DNA from: Corinectria fuckeliana
Taxonomy: Eukaryota; Ascomycota; Sordariomycetes; Hypocreales; Nectriaceae
Direction of reading: 5' to 3'
NCBI GenBank assembly: GCA_019137255.1
Contig: WPDH01000229.1
Coordinates: 118,662-182,661 of the forward strand
Length of the DNA: 64,000 nucleotides
Shown here: one piece after another, positions 32,641-44,440 of the stretch
Numbering within the stretch: the first letter of the stretch is position 1
Layout of the letters: each line of letters opens with the position of its first letter
Program-made: the position numbers and the translations under genes
Notes under the pieces: model-generated
Told to the model about the DNA's origin: nothing
Seen by the model: the letters and a program-made list of their open reading frames with translations, nothing else
Databases searched by the model: none

Positions 32641-34331
32641 TCGTGATTCGCTCTCAGGTCGTACGGTCCTCACATTGCTGCTTCTGTAACCTTGTGTCAG
32701 ATGTACCTGGCCAAACGAACAACTCTTCGCTACAGGACATAAGCACACCAAAACTCGTTCGTGTGGTGTGAGCGCTTGCCATGACTCGGTGACCGATCGA
32801 GTAGCCGCTGTTCATATTTCGAGGTTAGACTCGCTCAAGTTCTAGACGTCGTGATTGAGTGCGTGAAGGCTAGGAGAGGGGGTTCTTTGGACGCACCCTC
32901 GAATAAGCTTTCCCTCGGCGTTGCGTCCGTGAGCATTTGCGGTGGGTGGTGATGTTGGCGAGGGGCGGGGGGCTTCGATGGCAAGTGACGATGTCGCTCG
33001 ATCGGCCGTCGTAGTCGCCAGAACGGCAGAATGAGTGCTGTTGGCATTGTGTGCGCACGTTGACTCTAGAGGCGTTGACACGATAGGGCTGTTTAGCCGG
33101 CTGAGCGACCGAGCCCGTGGCATGGCCGCGACCTGAGAAAGTCGGTCAGGCATGAAATCACACGCACTGCTCTGTAAGCCATGTTTATTACCCGTGCTAT
33201 CTATACATTGGTTGTTGGGGTCTCTTAGCAGAAACAATACAGCGCCAAATGACTTACCCGGTCTGGGATGCTGATAGACGTACGTGTTGTACAAGATTAA
33301 GTCGTCAAAGTCTTGACTCCCATCGTCATCTTCCGTATCAGACCCAACATCGCGATACAGATTACTCTGTCCCTAGATTTTCCAAGAGCTAGCAATTCCT
33401 CCTTGCCGTACAGCCATGCCGTGTGGCTGACAGTCAAGGAGAGTCAAGAATTGCCGCAGCATGCGTTGCCCAGCTTCCAAGGTTGCCGATGCCATATTGG
33501 AGTTGTAGGGTGCGGGGGAAGAAAGTATAAAAGGGGGGTTTGCATCGTAGTACCGCCAAGGGGGATGATGGAAGGGCATCATCCAGTTTATATGCTCGCA
33601 GTCAAACCGATCTGGTGGGAGGGGCCCTGTTCTGTGGTGGAATGATCGGGAGTCCCCAACGATAAGGATCGCAGTTACTACTGCTGCTGATATTGCGACT
33701 CTGGTACAGTAGACTGGCTCATCCCGCTGACTGAACGAAAGACGTTAGATTAGCCTGCGTCTCGTGTGGTTAGGGAAGTGTGTTCCTTACGCGATAAGAT
33801 CCGGTCGTTGACGATAAAAGAAAAGGCCCGCATGAGGCGCACTGGGGATTGAATTCAATATAAGCCCCACCTCTTTCGTATGACACCATCTTGAAGTGTG
33901 TCGAGCTCATTTGAAGTTTGCGGGAGGAGAGATTGCAAGTGTTGTCAAGTATCACGTGTAAGCCTGGGTCCTAGGCACTTAGTCTACTACCATAGTTAGC
34001 AGTGCCCCAGGGAGGTAGGTAAGGTACCTGACCTAAGTGATTCTGTGAGTCTGCTCTTGATGCACCTGCCATTTCAAAGTATCTATCCATGCCCTGCCTG
34101 AGTAAGTCCAGGACCTTGTCAAAGCCATATCTCGAATCGCGGCTGATAATCCCATTGTAGTAGTTCTACAGTGGGATGTTGCAGCCGCAGGTTCCATTAC
34201 AATGAGCATGATAAGAATACTTGTGGATTATCGTGTCGGAATGGTAAGCATCTTGCTCTCTTTATCGAGAGCTCAGACTAGGGCAAGCTGTGCAATGAGC
34301 CTTCATCTCTATTTTCTTCCTATTCTGATTT
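32641..34331. other. no convincing gene; possible further decay
   Basis: May include the vanished N-terminal half of the aconitase-like relic, but no motif is readable. A minus-strand frame of 150 codons at 32842-33294 and a TATA-like gtataaaa at about 33526 lead to nothing recognisable. Confidence 0.4.
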
Positions 34332-35799
34332 CTACACCTCGTCGTACGTAGTTCCATGTAGATCAAAGGCTCTCATGATGGCCAGCGCAACCGGCGCGTA
34401 ACCCATAAGATCATTATGACCTGTGATTTGGTTAGCAGGTATTCTGACTTACGAGACTAACCTATTACACTCACCTCCATACGGAAACAGTTCCTGTCGG
34501 ATCACGATGTTCGGCTCCGCAGTCCACGTCGTGACAAAGGCGTCGTCGCCTTTCCTGACGGTACGCTGCTCCTTCCATGCGTAAAATTCGGCGTCATCCA
34601 GTATACCTACTGTTTCGTTGGCAGCGGCCCGGAACAGCTTGTTGTCCTCAGTCCAAGGAATATCCGCGTCGTTCTTGGCGTGAACCAGGTTGATCCTTAG
34701 TCTGGTCTTTGTGTGGCGGACAATATTGGCAAGCCGGTTTGCAGAATGCCATTTGTCCACAATAAAGTAGTGGAACGAGCGCACCAGCCACGGCCAGACG
34801 CGAAACGGCGCCAGGACGGGGACGATTCCGGCGATACGGTACCCGGTGAGCAGGGAGGCCAAGTCGCTGAAGCCGGCGACAAGGGTGATTCCTGCAAACT
34901 CAACACCTCGCAGTGCGTATTTCTCGGCCACCCCGCTGACGACGGCGGTTCCTAGGCTCTGGCCGAGAAGAACGATGCGGTCAGGGGGGATACCTGCAGT
35001 GTCCATGGCCCAGTCAACCAGTGCGGAGGCGTCCTGAATGATGCCGGCTTCGGACGGGATCCCAGTGGAGTGACCAAACCCGCGATAGTCGATGGCGACG
35101 ACGTGATAGGATGAGGTGTCTGTCAAGGTGTGGTAGCTGTCGGGTCGGAAGCCTTGCGCAATATGACCTGCGTTCTGCGAAGGGTTAGAGTGCAGTTACC
35201 GTAATTAAGGCCAGTTAACAACTCACGCCATGGACTAATTACGACAGTCAGTTTCCTGTCGCAGGGAATTAAGAGAGAAACCCTACAATAAAGCACTAGA
35301 AGAGATTCTGGGTCTTCTTTCAGTAAACGGAACGACTCCGTTTGAGTGAAGTCTTTTGAGAAGCCTGGCGTCTGGATGGCAATAGATGCCTCATTCTGTA
35401 GGTAAAGGGGCAGTGGCAGGATATGCCAGGCGTAGATTGTCTCCCCGTCAGAAGTCCCGAGGGAAAATGGCGTGACTTGGTTTCCTGGGGACAGTATGGG
35501 TCAGTAACGTGGACTGACAGTGTTACCCGAGGCGGGAATGGTTTGACAAACGGGCAAATCCCCATTGTTCTGGGTTGTTGATATCGGTCCACCACAAGTT
35601 ATTAACTCTGTGTGCATATAGAAAGCTATGGACACAGTGTCAGAGATGAAAGAAGTGAGAGTCAGTCCAAAGGGGTGCTCCCGTACTGTCTTTGGAAGAA
35701 CGGAGTGATGCCTAGGCCTAGAAAGACGCAATACAAGCCAAGGGGAGCGGCTACGGCGAAGATGGCAGAACGCAGCGCGGGATGCAATGGTATTGCCAT
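34332..35799 (-). CDS. ABHD12-like alpha/beta hydrolase with an 8-base micro-exon
   Basis: Six exons: 35799-35687, 35625-35552, 35484-35287, 35234-35227 (8 bases), 35174-34475 and 34420-34332; 393 aa. The N-terminal hydrophobic segment (AIFAVAAPLGLYCVFLGLG) is a likely membrane anchor. It leads into FFQRHFLYAHRVNNLWW and the ABHD12-type NxPExWGFARNQVTPF segment. The oxyanion motif YFHGNAGH is only created by the micro-exon. The nucleophile elbow GQSLG has Ser204, an acid lies in HAKNDADIPW, and the catalytic His366 is in GGHNDLMGY of the last exon. ABHD12 proteins are membrane serine hydrolases acting on lysophospholipids or monoacylglycerol, usually at the ER. Intron 2 has a gtttgt donor. 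Stopping at 34449 would lose the catalytic His, so the six-exon model is preferred. Confidence 0.85.
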
Positions 35800-37219
35800 A
35801 ATGAACTTGGAAGACCTGCGGAGAAAAAAAAAGGGAATTATATTTGGTCAAATGAAATCACAGCAAACAAGGCTGGGAGTCGAGAGTCGACACCGAGACA
35901 TCCGCAATTAGAAGCGCCGCGTCACGGGGATCGTCGGCGCTGAGCCCGAGGCCTGAGGTTGAATCAGACGTTGGGCGAGCCGCGCTAAGCTGGGCCAGGT
36001 ACCGTTGCTCGGATCAGATGTACTTTTCGATTTGCGGGGATTGGCAGTGGCCAGGGAAGTATTTGTGATAAGGCACGCGCGCGCCGCGGCCTGCAGAGGG
36101 GAATGCGGCTGTAGCAGGTGCAGCCCCACAGTAGTCTGGATCGTCCGCTAAGCCAGAGCCGCCAATACTCCGGCAGGGTCGATGTGACGACAGACAGGCA
36201 GAGAAATTTTGCGTCACCATGTTATCGATAGCCGAAGCAAATAAAAAAGTCATCGTGTGCTTAAATTGTCAAGATATTTCCTTTCTCAAGTTTATAGCGC
36301 CACGAGCAACACTAACCGAGAGTCGCGTTGAGGCCGTAGGTCGCTTTCGAATGCCTACCTATTCTTGGGTTAGTGCTCAACGCCGTTTTTGACTTACTTG
36401 GGCAGGCTTACCTCAACTTATCTACAGACGCGCCATTACAGGTCCGCGGGTCAGCGCCTGTAGATAGACTCATCACGGACTGTAGAGTGCAGAAGTCGGC
36501 TCGCCTCTCTGCGGCTTTGGACCACTATGCGGCCTTAGAGGCATGGGATATTTCAGTCCACGGGCACAACCCAGCAATAAGCCTGCAAGTAACGTTACTG
36601 AGCAGTGACTCGGTGATAGTGAAGTGATAGGTACTCAGGTAGGTACTTGGAGGTATTAACCTGCCGCGCCTCACTCCACTGCAACTGTCCATGCCTGCCG
36701 CAGCACTGCGTCTGCAGCACTCCAGACGGGAGTCCGGCGCACCACGCGCTAGCGTCTTTTTCAGGCCTGTCTTCCTCTGTCTTCGATCCCCGCGCCAATC
36801 AAATCCCCTGTATTTCTCTCCATGCTCCATCTGGCAGCGTTGCACCTGTCTCCACGCTTTGGCCTCGGGGGCTTGGCCGCTGTGGGCCAATTGCTCGTGC
36901 CGCCGCGCCGCACCTTCGTAGGCCTACATCTTCTCCTCCTCCTAACATCCTCTCTTCATCCCCCAACTGGGTTCCCTTCCTTCCTCTCCCGCCTTGCAGT
37001 TCTTCCGGCCTTTCGCAAGCTCGGAGGCTTAGGCAGCGTCCCTCTCATCGGCCTGTCAGCTTCGACCTCTGACCCCGGAGCACCTCCTTCACCCGCGTCG
37101 AGCTCCCCTCCAGCTACCACAGCACTGGCGACGCGCTCCTGGATGGCATCCTTATAATGCTTTGCTCACCACTCGCCGTGTGATCACACTACTCGCCCCT
37201 TGCTTCCTTCTCTTTCATT
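35800..37219. other. divergent promoter region
   Basis: Between the ABHD12-like gene and Swc3. The part from about 36640 to 37210 is strongly C/T-rich on the plus strand, as expected for the Swc3 leader; the frames found there are composition artefacts. Confidence 0.5.
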
Positions 37220-39555
37220 ATGGAGAGGAAGCGCAAGATGCCCGCTCGGGCTGCCGCTCGCAGCGAGCATGTCGCCAAAAAGCGCAACATCACGCCTCGA
37301 GAACGCTCCGCCACGCCTGCTGCCCCCCCGCCACCACCTCCAGCGCCCAAAGAGCCCTCGCCACCGCCGCTCCCCAGGTCGATTCAAGCTCGCCAGCCGC
37401 TTCCGACCGTCGAGGTTGCGCAGCCTGAGGATTTGTCGACCAAGGAGTATCAGTCAGTGGGCGAAAGGTAAGTTGCTATACGAGGAGATTTGCCCTGATA
37501 TGCCGCCTTTACTGACAAACGCGTCCATCCAGTGGTGTTCTTGCCGAGTCCCTCTCTCGATCGCGTAACAAATGGATTAGTGACGGCTTATTTGCCAAAT
37601 ACTGGACCAAACCTCACAAGCGCAAGGGCGTCATCAACGAGGACCCGAAGAACCCACCCAAGGACAGCATGTCTAAGGCCGGCACCGTCACCATTACCAT
37701 CGAACCTCACATCATCGAAGCTACCATGTACGTGGTGAAGGACCCTAAACCGAAGCTCATTCCGCCAGCCCAGCAGCCCCAACAGCAGCCGATTCGTCCC
37801 ATTATCCAATATGGCCCTCCGAATGGCTCAATGCCTCCCCCACTAGCTCCCGCGTCTGCGACTGCTACACCGACACCGAGCAACGCAACCATTGCGAAGC
37901 CGGCAGCTCAGAGTCCGGCTCAGTCTCCGGCTCAGTCTCCGGCACAACCACAGCCACTACCACCACCTCAAGAGCATACTGCCCCCCCGGTACCCTCTCC
38001 TAGAATTGTGGCGCGCCCTTTAGCGAACAGCGTGACGCCGAGTCCGAGTCCGAGTTACCCACCTAGACCCTATGTGGCTGGACCACCTGCGGCACCTTCT
38101 GCGACACCACCACATATGCCTCGTGCACCTTCGAACCCCCCTCCTCACGGTGCTGTCTCGGCAGCGCCCATGCACTCCGTTGAGATAGCTTCAGTGCCAG
38201 CTCCAGCACCACCGATGGCTCCAGTGGTAGGCTCAAGGGCACCACAAGCTCCACGCCCTCCCATGAGTGCGCATTCGACACCTACAGCCAGTCTGGCTAA
38301 GCCAGCAACTCCTACAACTGCCCCAGCTGCCCCCGCGGCAAAGCCAACTGCGAACGACCCCGTTATTGCTTTGCTTGCGCAAAAAGCTTCTGGAGACGCG
38401 GAACTCCGCGATCTGATGAAAAGAGTGGCTGTAGGTCAAGCAAAAGAAGGGGAACTTGCGCACTTTCAGAAAATCATCGATCAGCTGAATGCCGAGTATC
38501 GAAGCAGGGGTGGCCAACAGGGACCGTCGGCAGACAGGCTTCTAGTGGATGGCAGGACTGTCAAGTACTTCGCGGATGAGGTCCGAACCATTCTTGATAT
38601 TGTCCTAGCCTCAAATCCCCAACAGAAATCGTCAGAGCTCCGACCACCGCCCCGGAGCGACCCTCTGGTCGTTTTGCTAGTCAAGACGGCGCTCGAGGAC
38701 CTAAAAACCAAGGACATGATCCGGCGAATTGCTGAGGGGCGACCAGGCTTCACCGATGCAACAGATCTCAAGGACATTCTCGACAGGCTGCACCGGGATA
38801 TGAAAACTGTCCCGCGTGCCTCGCCTGCGCCTGCTCAAATCAAACAGCAGCCTCCGAATGGAGCAACGAATGGCCACGCGAAAGGCCCAACTCCACAAGC
38901 CGCAGCACCGCCCAATCCTCAAGCATTGCGTTCCAAGGGCCCCCCGCCAACTCCCAAACCAGACATCTCAGCCGTAGTATTTGATTTTGGGAACGGAGAT
39001 CGCTTTCTTTTCCCCAAGTTTAGCATCTTGGAGTACCTCCCTACCTCGTCAGGACAGCAGGTTGTTGCCTCGTTCCTGATTGTGCGAAAGGGCAGTATCT
39101 CTGAGTACGGGGGAGACCCTGAACTCGACTACTACCAGCCCATCACCATTCGACTTTCTACACCCACTGGCCGGCATTTGGAGAACTTGGCCAGGGTGGT
39201 AGCTCCGCAAGACGAAGTGCGACGATATATGGACGATGTGATGGATAACATGACACGTGCCGAGTACGTTTTGTTAGCTATGAGACTGCCCCGCGCCACT
39301 AAAGATGACGAGAAAGACGGAGGCAGCTCCGAAGAGTCCAAGGCGAATGGTTCGACTCCTAAGCTTGAGGAGGCAGCCCAAGGACAGAAGGCCGCCTCTA
39401 AGCCTTCGGTTCTCTGGACTACGAAAGGCAAATCAGAGACACCTCCTACTGATGGGCTTTCGCTCAGACCGACCCGGGACCCGGAGCAGGAGATTCAACA
39501 CCGATATCAGCGGCTCATCAACTCAGTAGCCGCAAAGGACAGGGAAGCCGTATGA
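37220..39555 (+). CDS. SWC3: SWR1-complex protein 3 (Swc3)
   Basis: Two exons, 37220-37467 and 37533-39555; 756 aa. The N-terminal basic, Pro-rich segment (MERKRKMPARAAARSEHVAKKR) precedes the conserved Swc3 block ESLSRSRNKWISDGLFAKYWTKP with KRKGVINEDPKNPP across and after the intron. A long Pro/Ala/Ser/Gln-rich disordered region follows, including a SPAQ tandem repeat at about 37914-37946. Two related helical segments start at about residues 290 and 390 (DPVIALLAQKASGDAELRDL and DPLVVLLVKTALEDLKTKD). The C-terminal part has a beta-like region around VVFDFGNGDRFLFPKFSILEYLP. Swc3 is a subunit of the SWR1 remodeller that exchanges H2A for H2A.Z in chromatin. Confidence 0.88.
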
Positions 39556-40848
39556 CGACATATTGGGAGATTATCTCTCCACTGAAAATACTGTGTATAT
39601 ACTTGTCATGATTGATTTGGCCGATCACAATAGGATTAGGGAGGCGTGGCGAGAATGGAGCATGGACTGGGGAAATATGGGTTGGGATTGGCGTAGTGAT
39701 AATAGGGAAGCTCAAAGCACGAGCGAGGACTATTTCGTACGTCCGCATTGATCGAAAGGCCTAGGACAATAGAACACCTGCCATTTCTAACAGGTTTTCT
39801 CATTATTGCCATTTGAGCTTGAGGCATTTACACAAGGCGAATTGTAGGCCGTATGCAGACCTTCCCTAGCCGCTGCAAGTTTTACTTCGGCATCTGTAGA
39901 AGTTGTGGGCCTGGAATCTTGCACACGTTCTGTTGATGAGCTGATATCCCGCTTTAAAATATTGACATTACTTAGTTGGCAATCCTATTTGAAAGACGCG
40001 ATCGGACAAGTGTCTGAGGCTGATCTAGGGTGGACCAACAAGACGACCAATGAAGATACCGGCTGCTGGTGCTAACATAACCTGGAGTAACGACTGGGAT
40101 ATACAATCAGCATGAAGAAGCCCGAAAAGGGTCATCGCTGGCTCTTAACGCTAAAGTAGGGTTTGTCCATCTATTGGGAAGTGGTTAATAGTATTGACGC
40201 ACGTCACTTTCACTTGAGTTCAACATTCTGCGAGAGGATGAGACATATTAATGGGTTTATCGGAAGTTTCCAGTGTAACATCTTTTGACTTGAACGCTAA
40301 TCAGGTGCACCTCAATAGTCCACAACAAGCAGACGTAGAGTCAAAGTCCATTATGTTCCCCTGATCACAGCACTAGCGATACCAAGCTTGGTCGCCTGAA
40401 TAATTTCGTGACATGTGCATTCAATCAGTATGACTGAACTAAATCAAGATGGAGACGTAGTCTAATCATTAAGACGTATATGGACCAGAAAGCTAATGGA
40501 GCACGTAGGGATAACCTCGAAAGTCAATCTGACTTGGTAGTTGGAACTGCATAATGTAATGCAGACAGCGGTTTCTCGGTAGCCAAAACCACATGGTCTT
40601 GTGCAAGGTTCCATTACGTGGCATTGACTGCACCTAGAGCATAAGCCACTTCAAGGAGGTAACGATGGCATTTTTTGTCTACATTATCGTGTGAGTTTCC
40701 ACAATCTTGCATCGAGTATCTCTGCTCGTCATTGTTTGGAAAGGACACGTTCATGGCGGTCCACGAAAATAGCATGTGAAGCCTACTTAGATAGAATTAT
40801 GTAGCGTGAAAGGGCAGTTGGCGCCTGGCGCCTACCTCAACTCTCAAG
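39556..40848. other. intergenic, no gene seen
   Basis: About 1.3 kb between Swc3 and the Asp-Pro repeat gene. No recognisable frame. Just upstream of the TATA box, at 40820-40832, two GGCGCC palindromes lie one base apart. Confidence 0.5.
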
Positions 40849-40856
40849 TATAAAAC
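40849..40856 (+). promoter_or_regulatory. TATA box of the Asp-Pro repeat gene
   Basis: The sequence gtataaaa lies 76-83 bases before the ATG at 40932 and is followed by a C/T-rich leader (ccccctcttcccaatctctatc). Such a clean TATA box is unusual in this window and fits a strongly regulated or highly expressed gene. Confidence 0.55.
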
Positions 40857-40931
40857 ACGGGGTTGCTTCCCCCTCTTCCCAATCTCTATCTTCTTCTTCA
40901 TCGCACAATAGTCACAGAGAAAACAGCAACG

Positions 40932-41492
40932 ATGAGAGCTTCACACATCATCCTCTGGCCGGCATCGCTCGGCCTGGTCTCTGCCGCAGTCATGCGCCGG
41001 GACCCCGACCCAAGCCTCGCCCAGCGAGACCCGGATCCTGAGTTTGTCGACCCTCAGGTCTTCGCCCGGGATCCCGATCCCCGGGCTGACCCCGACCCTG
41101 CCGACCCTCAGGTCTTTGCTCGGGATCCCGTCCCCCGCGCCGACCCTGATCCCGCGGACCCTCAGGTCTTTGCCCGTGACCCGGACCCTCGGTCTGACCC
41201 GGATCCCGTTGCCGACCCCATCTTTGCTCGGGACCCTGATCCTCGGGCTGACCCTGATCCTGCCGATCCCCAGATCTTCTCGAGAGATCCTGATCCCCGC
41301 GCGGACCCCGACCCTGCTGCGGACCCCATCTTCGCTCGGGATCCGGATCCCCGTGCCGATCCCGACCCAGTCGACCCTCAGATCTTTGGACGGGACCCCG
41401 ATCCCCGGGCTGACCCCGATCCCGCCGACCCTCAGGTCTTTGCTCGGGATCCCGACCCCCGAGCTGACCCCGACCCTGAGTTCGATCCTTAG
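40932..41492 (+). CDS. secreted tandem-repeat protein built of Asp-Pro units
   Basis: Single exon, 186 aa. A signal peptide (MRASHIILWPASLGLVSAA) is followed by a dibasic Arg-Arg at residues 22-23, then about nine tandem units of 14-18 residues of the form RDPDPRADPDPADPQVFA. The units differ mainly in the hydrophobic core (QVFA, PIFA, QIFS, QIFG). There is no Cys, Trp, Lys or Met in the mature part and it is strongly acidic. Most Asp and Pro codons differ between units at the third base while the amino acids are kept, which argues for selection on the protein. Repeating secreted precursors in fungi include alpha-type pheromones and Kex2-processed peptide precursors. Here only one Kex2-like site exists, but the X-Pro/X-Ala ladder would suit dipeptidyl peptidases. 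I do not recognise the family. Confidence 0.75.
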   Translation: MRASHIILWPASLGLVSAAVMRRDPDPSLAQRDPDPEFVDPQVFARDPDPRADPDPADPQVFARDPVPRADPDPADPQVFARDPDPRSDPDPVADPIFARDPDPRADPDPADPQIFSRDPDPRADPDPAADPIFARDPDPRADPDPVDPQIFGRDPDPRADPDPADPQVFARDPDPRADPDPEFDP

Positions 41493-42241
41493 GTCTCTTC
41501 CCGGGGGCCCTGGGTCTCCAGCCAAGCAAAGGCCCCAAGCCTGTACGTTTCAACCACAACCCCCTTTATTCAGTGATTTTAACCCTAACTCAAAGTCAGT
41601 CATGCTACATGTAGCAAAGGTTCAGGGCAGAGGGGGGTGTATTTTCGCCGAGACGCCTGCGACGGTTTTAATAGTTGGATTCGTAGAGTTGGGCACCCCA
41701 AGCTGACGGAAACTACATCCAGTTGCGACATGGGCCAACTGGACACGATAGTCATGGATCTGTTCTCTTTCAAGAGACAGAATAATAATTACACTCCTTA
41801 ATTCGATGGTATTGAAGTCTTCACCCTGCGATATTGTAAGCTAGTAGGCAAGATGAGCCTAAGCAAGTGCACTGATACGAAAGTGAGAAAAAAGTGAGCA
41901 ACGATTAGCAAATATTGCATGTGAGTCTGTTACTACTACATCAGTACGGAGTAGTAAAGCCAATATTCGTAATGACAGTGGGGAATGAAGTGTGGTTGGT
42001 TTCCGGCCCGACGATAGCGCCGAATTCACGTGCATCCGTCATTCTCGCGCCATGGACCTTGAAAGAAGGTACGTACCGGAGTACGTACCGTCGGACTATG
42101 TCAGGGCCCGCCAGATGTCATGAACTCACCAACTTTCAACCTCCATTTAATCATATCACCCTTACTCAATTTTCAATGCTACTGGCTTGAAACAGACCTG
42201 CGTTTTGGAAGGGATGATTGCAGAGCTGGCCGCCTCTCAAG
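41493..42241. other. intergenic, no gene seen
   Basis: 3' region of the repeat gene and promoter of Rtc5. At 42070-42092 the motif gtacgtaccgga is repeated in a short near-palindromic array (acgtaccggagtacgtacc). Confidence 0.45.
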
Positions 42242-44126
42242 ATGGGCCAGAGCCTTTCGGATGAGCAACCGCGTCGTCGGACGCACGAGGAACTAAGCCA
42301 TGAACTGGTAAAGCTCCATGACAACACGGGCACATCGCTGGGGCTCAATCGACTGACGTTTTAAACAGGCACAGAGATTCAAAGACAAGTGCTTCACATC
42401 TCTCGAGTTTTATTCACTCAGGGATGTCTTCAAGTCCCTTGCCGACCAGCAGGACTCCATGAAGTACCTAAAGGAGGATACTATCGCGCGGTACCTAGAG
42501 ATCCCGGACATCCTCCATGCATCGCCTGTCATCTTCCAGATGGTTTCATATCTCGGCGCCTTTCCGTTTCTGCGGGATGCGCCCGTCGTACTGGAGCTAC
42601 CGCAAATGATTATGGTTGTCGTCATCATGACAGAACGGTATCGAAAGGTGCTGGCCCGGGGCTCCACGGACAGGACCAAGCTCCTCTTCAAAAGCATGGC
42701 TGTCTACGACCGAAACCTATCCGAGGCAGAGATTAAGCCAGTCACTATGGAACGCGAAGCCCTGGAAAAAGAGCAGAACGGCAACTCTCACGCCACTGGA
42801 TTCGCCGTGGATGAAGCTCACGACGATGGAGACGAGGACGACGATGAGGACGACGACCTGGTCCTGACAGCATTCGAGTTGCTCGACATCAAGGAGGCAG
42901 TGAACCAAGGCCACGCGCCAAAATTTCATGGTGCAACAATACCGTCTGACAACTTTCGAAAGCTCTTGATGCTGCTGCTGCTTGCGGCTCCGCTTGATCC
43001 CCAAGAGAGCCTCTCGCTATATTCGAGCCGCGTCGTTGGCGACGAGCTGGAAAGCCTCCGCTCAACTGCTGAGTGCATCCTCTCGTCATTTGTCAACGCC
43101 GAAAAGGCACCTGGCATCAGGTACAGCCACTTCAAAACAATTGTCCCCGTGATATGCCCCCATCTTTTCCGTGGCTTCAATGGCCTGTTTGAGCATTTTC
43201 TCTTTTCTAAGAACCTAGACTTCTCAAAGCATCAAAGTGATCCCGCGAAAGCCGTCGAGGCACTGAAGACAGCACAACCTTTGCTGCCCGAAAGTGGCGA
43301 GATTCTGAATGCTAGTACCTTGTCCCAGATATCTCTCTTCCTCCCCGGCTCGGATCTCTTCCGAAGAGTCAGGCTGTTATATTCCGGAAACGACGCAGGC
43401 TTCTCAATGGGGAGCTTCCAGACAAAAGTTTTCAATTGGCAAGCGCCGACCTTGCTCCTGGTGAGCGGAACGCGCCTCGGTGACGTTCCAAAGGGAGGTC
43501 AAGAGACGTCCTTTGCGGCATCCCTTCCTTCACGAAGGTTCCCCCACGGCAGCAAATCAGACCGCCTCACTTTCGGGGTCTACATTCGAGAGCACTGGAA
43601 GCACACGCACAGACAATGCTTTGGAGACTCCGATACGGTGCTGTTCCAGCTGGAGCCCGTTCACGACGTGTTTGCCGCGTCGACCATCAATAAGGACTAC
43701 GTGACCTTCACCAAAGCCCCCGCCAACCCACCAATGCTCGCTGTTGGCTGCCCTCACCCCAAGCCCACGCAGGCCCACCGAAAGGCTGATATTCACCAGT
43801 TGGGAGCCGTGTCTCTGCTTCTCGATGATTCATTCGAGTTCGGCATCTTCAACCACGACTATACCTCGCGAGGGGGGGCTTTTCACCCAAGCGTCGTGAG
43901 GAAATTTGACTTCCAGGACCGTTTTCAGATTGAGAACCTCGAGATTTGGGGATGTGGAGGTGATAATGAGGCAAAAGCGCAGGCAGAGAGATGGGCATGG
44001 GAAGAGCGGGAAGCCGAGGCTCGTCGAAGAGTCAATTTAGGCACTGGAGATATTGAAGCAGACCGGGCTTTATTAGAGATGGCCGGACTGATCGGAGGGA
44101 ACCGGAGTGGAGGGTCGATGGCGTAG
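42242..44126 (+). CDS. RTC5: Rtc5-like TLDc-domain protein, probably myristoylated
   Basis: Two exons, 42242-42307 and 42369-44126; 607 aa. The protein starts MGQSLSDEQ, a good N-myristoylation signal, followed by RFKDKCFTSLEFYSLRDVFKSL as in fungal Rtc5. An acidic insert (DDGDEDDDEDDDL) lies at about residues 150-165. The C-terminal half is a TLDc domain: SLFLPGSDLFRRVRLLYSGNDAGFSMGSFQTKVFNWQAPTLLLVSG, FGDSDTVLFQLEPVHDVF, and the final GGAFHPSVVRKFDF and ENLEIWGCGGD. TLDc proteins bind and regulate the vacuolar V-ATPase; yeast Rtc5 associates with it and promotes its disassembly. The first exon is needed for the Met-Gly start; the long frame from 42459 alone would miss it. Confidence 0.9.
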
Positions 44127-44440
44127 CATGACTACTGGAGTCATGCTCACCTGGCTATAAATTGCTCACGTTGAAAGGCGTTCTTGTTAGGCCAATGTGG
44201 GGACGAAGACTTCCAAAACAAGGTAGTTAAAATACCATTTGAAGCCAGTTGATCGACACTTGCATTTCATGACATTGCTGATCATCAACACCGGACTGAG
44301 GAGTAGAGCCATGCTGCCCGATGTGCAGCCCCATATCGTACACTGCGTGGCCCTGCCACATATTGACCCAAGTAATTTTACACCGGCTCCTTGTGCTTCC
44401 TGCATAGTCTCCGTAGCAATGTGGCGGTATTGTGGCGGAA
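44127..44440. other. convergent intergenic region
   Basis: 3' regions of Rtc5 and Rcf1. No gene. Confidence 0.5.

Noticed and set aside
36647..37157. Pro/Ser/Leu-rich frames before Swc3
   Set aside because: They follow a C/T-rich leader and encode only composition-biased sequence.
41004..41490. CRISPR-like array
   Set aside because: The 54-base periodicity is a continuous protein repeat without spacers, and the organism is a fungus.
40932..41492. Alpha-type mating pheromone precursor
   Set aside because: The repeats lack the Trp/Cys-bearing core and the repeated Lys-Arg sites of known ascomycete alpha-pheromone genes.
40941..41559. Repetitive frames antisense to, and shifted from, the Asp-Pro repeat gene
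   Set aside because: Any frame of a repeat is open if one is. Only the plus-strand frame has a signal peptide, a promoter and synonymous variation between units.
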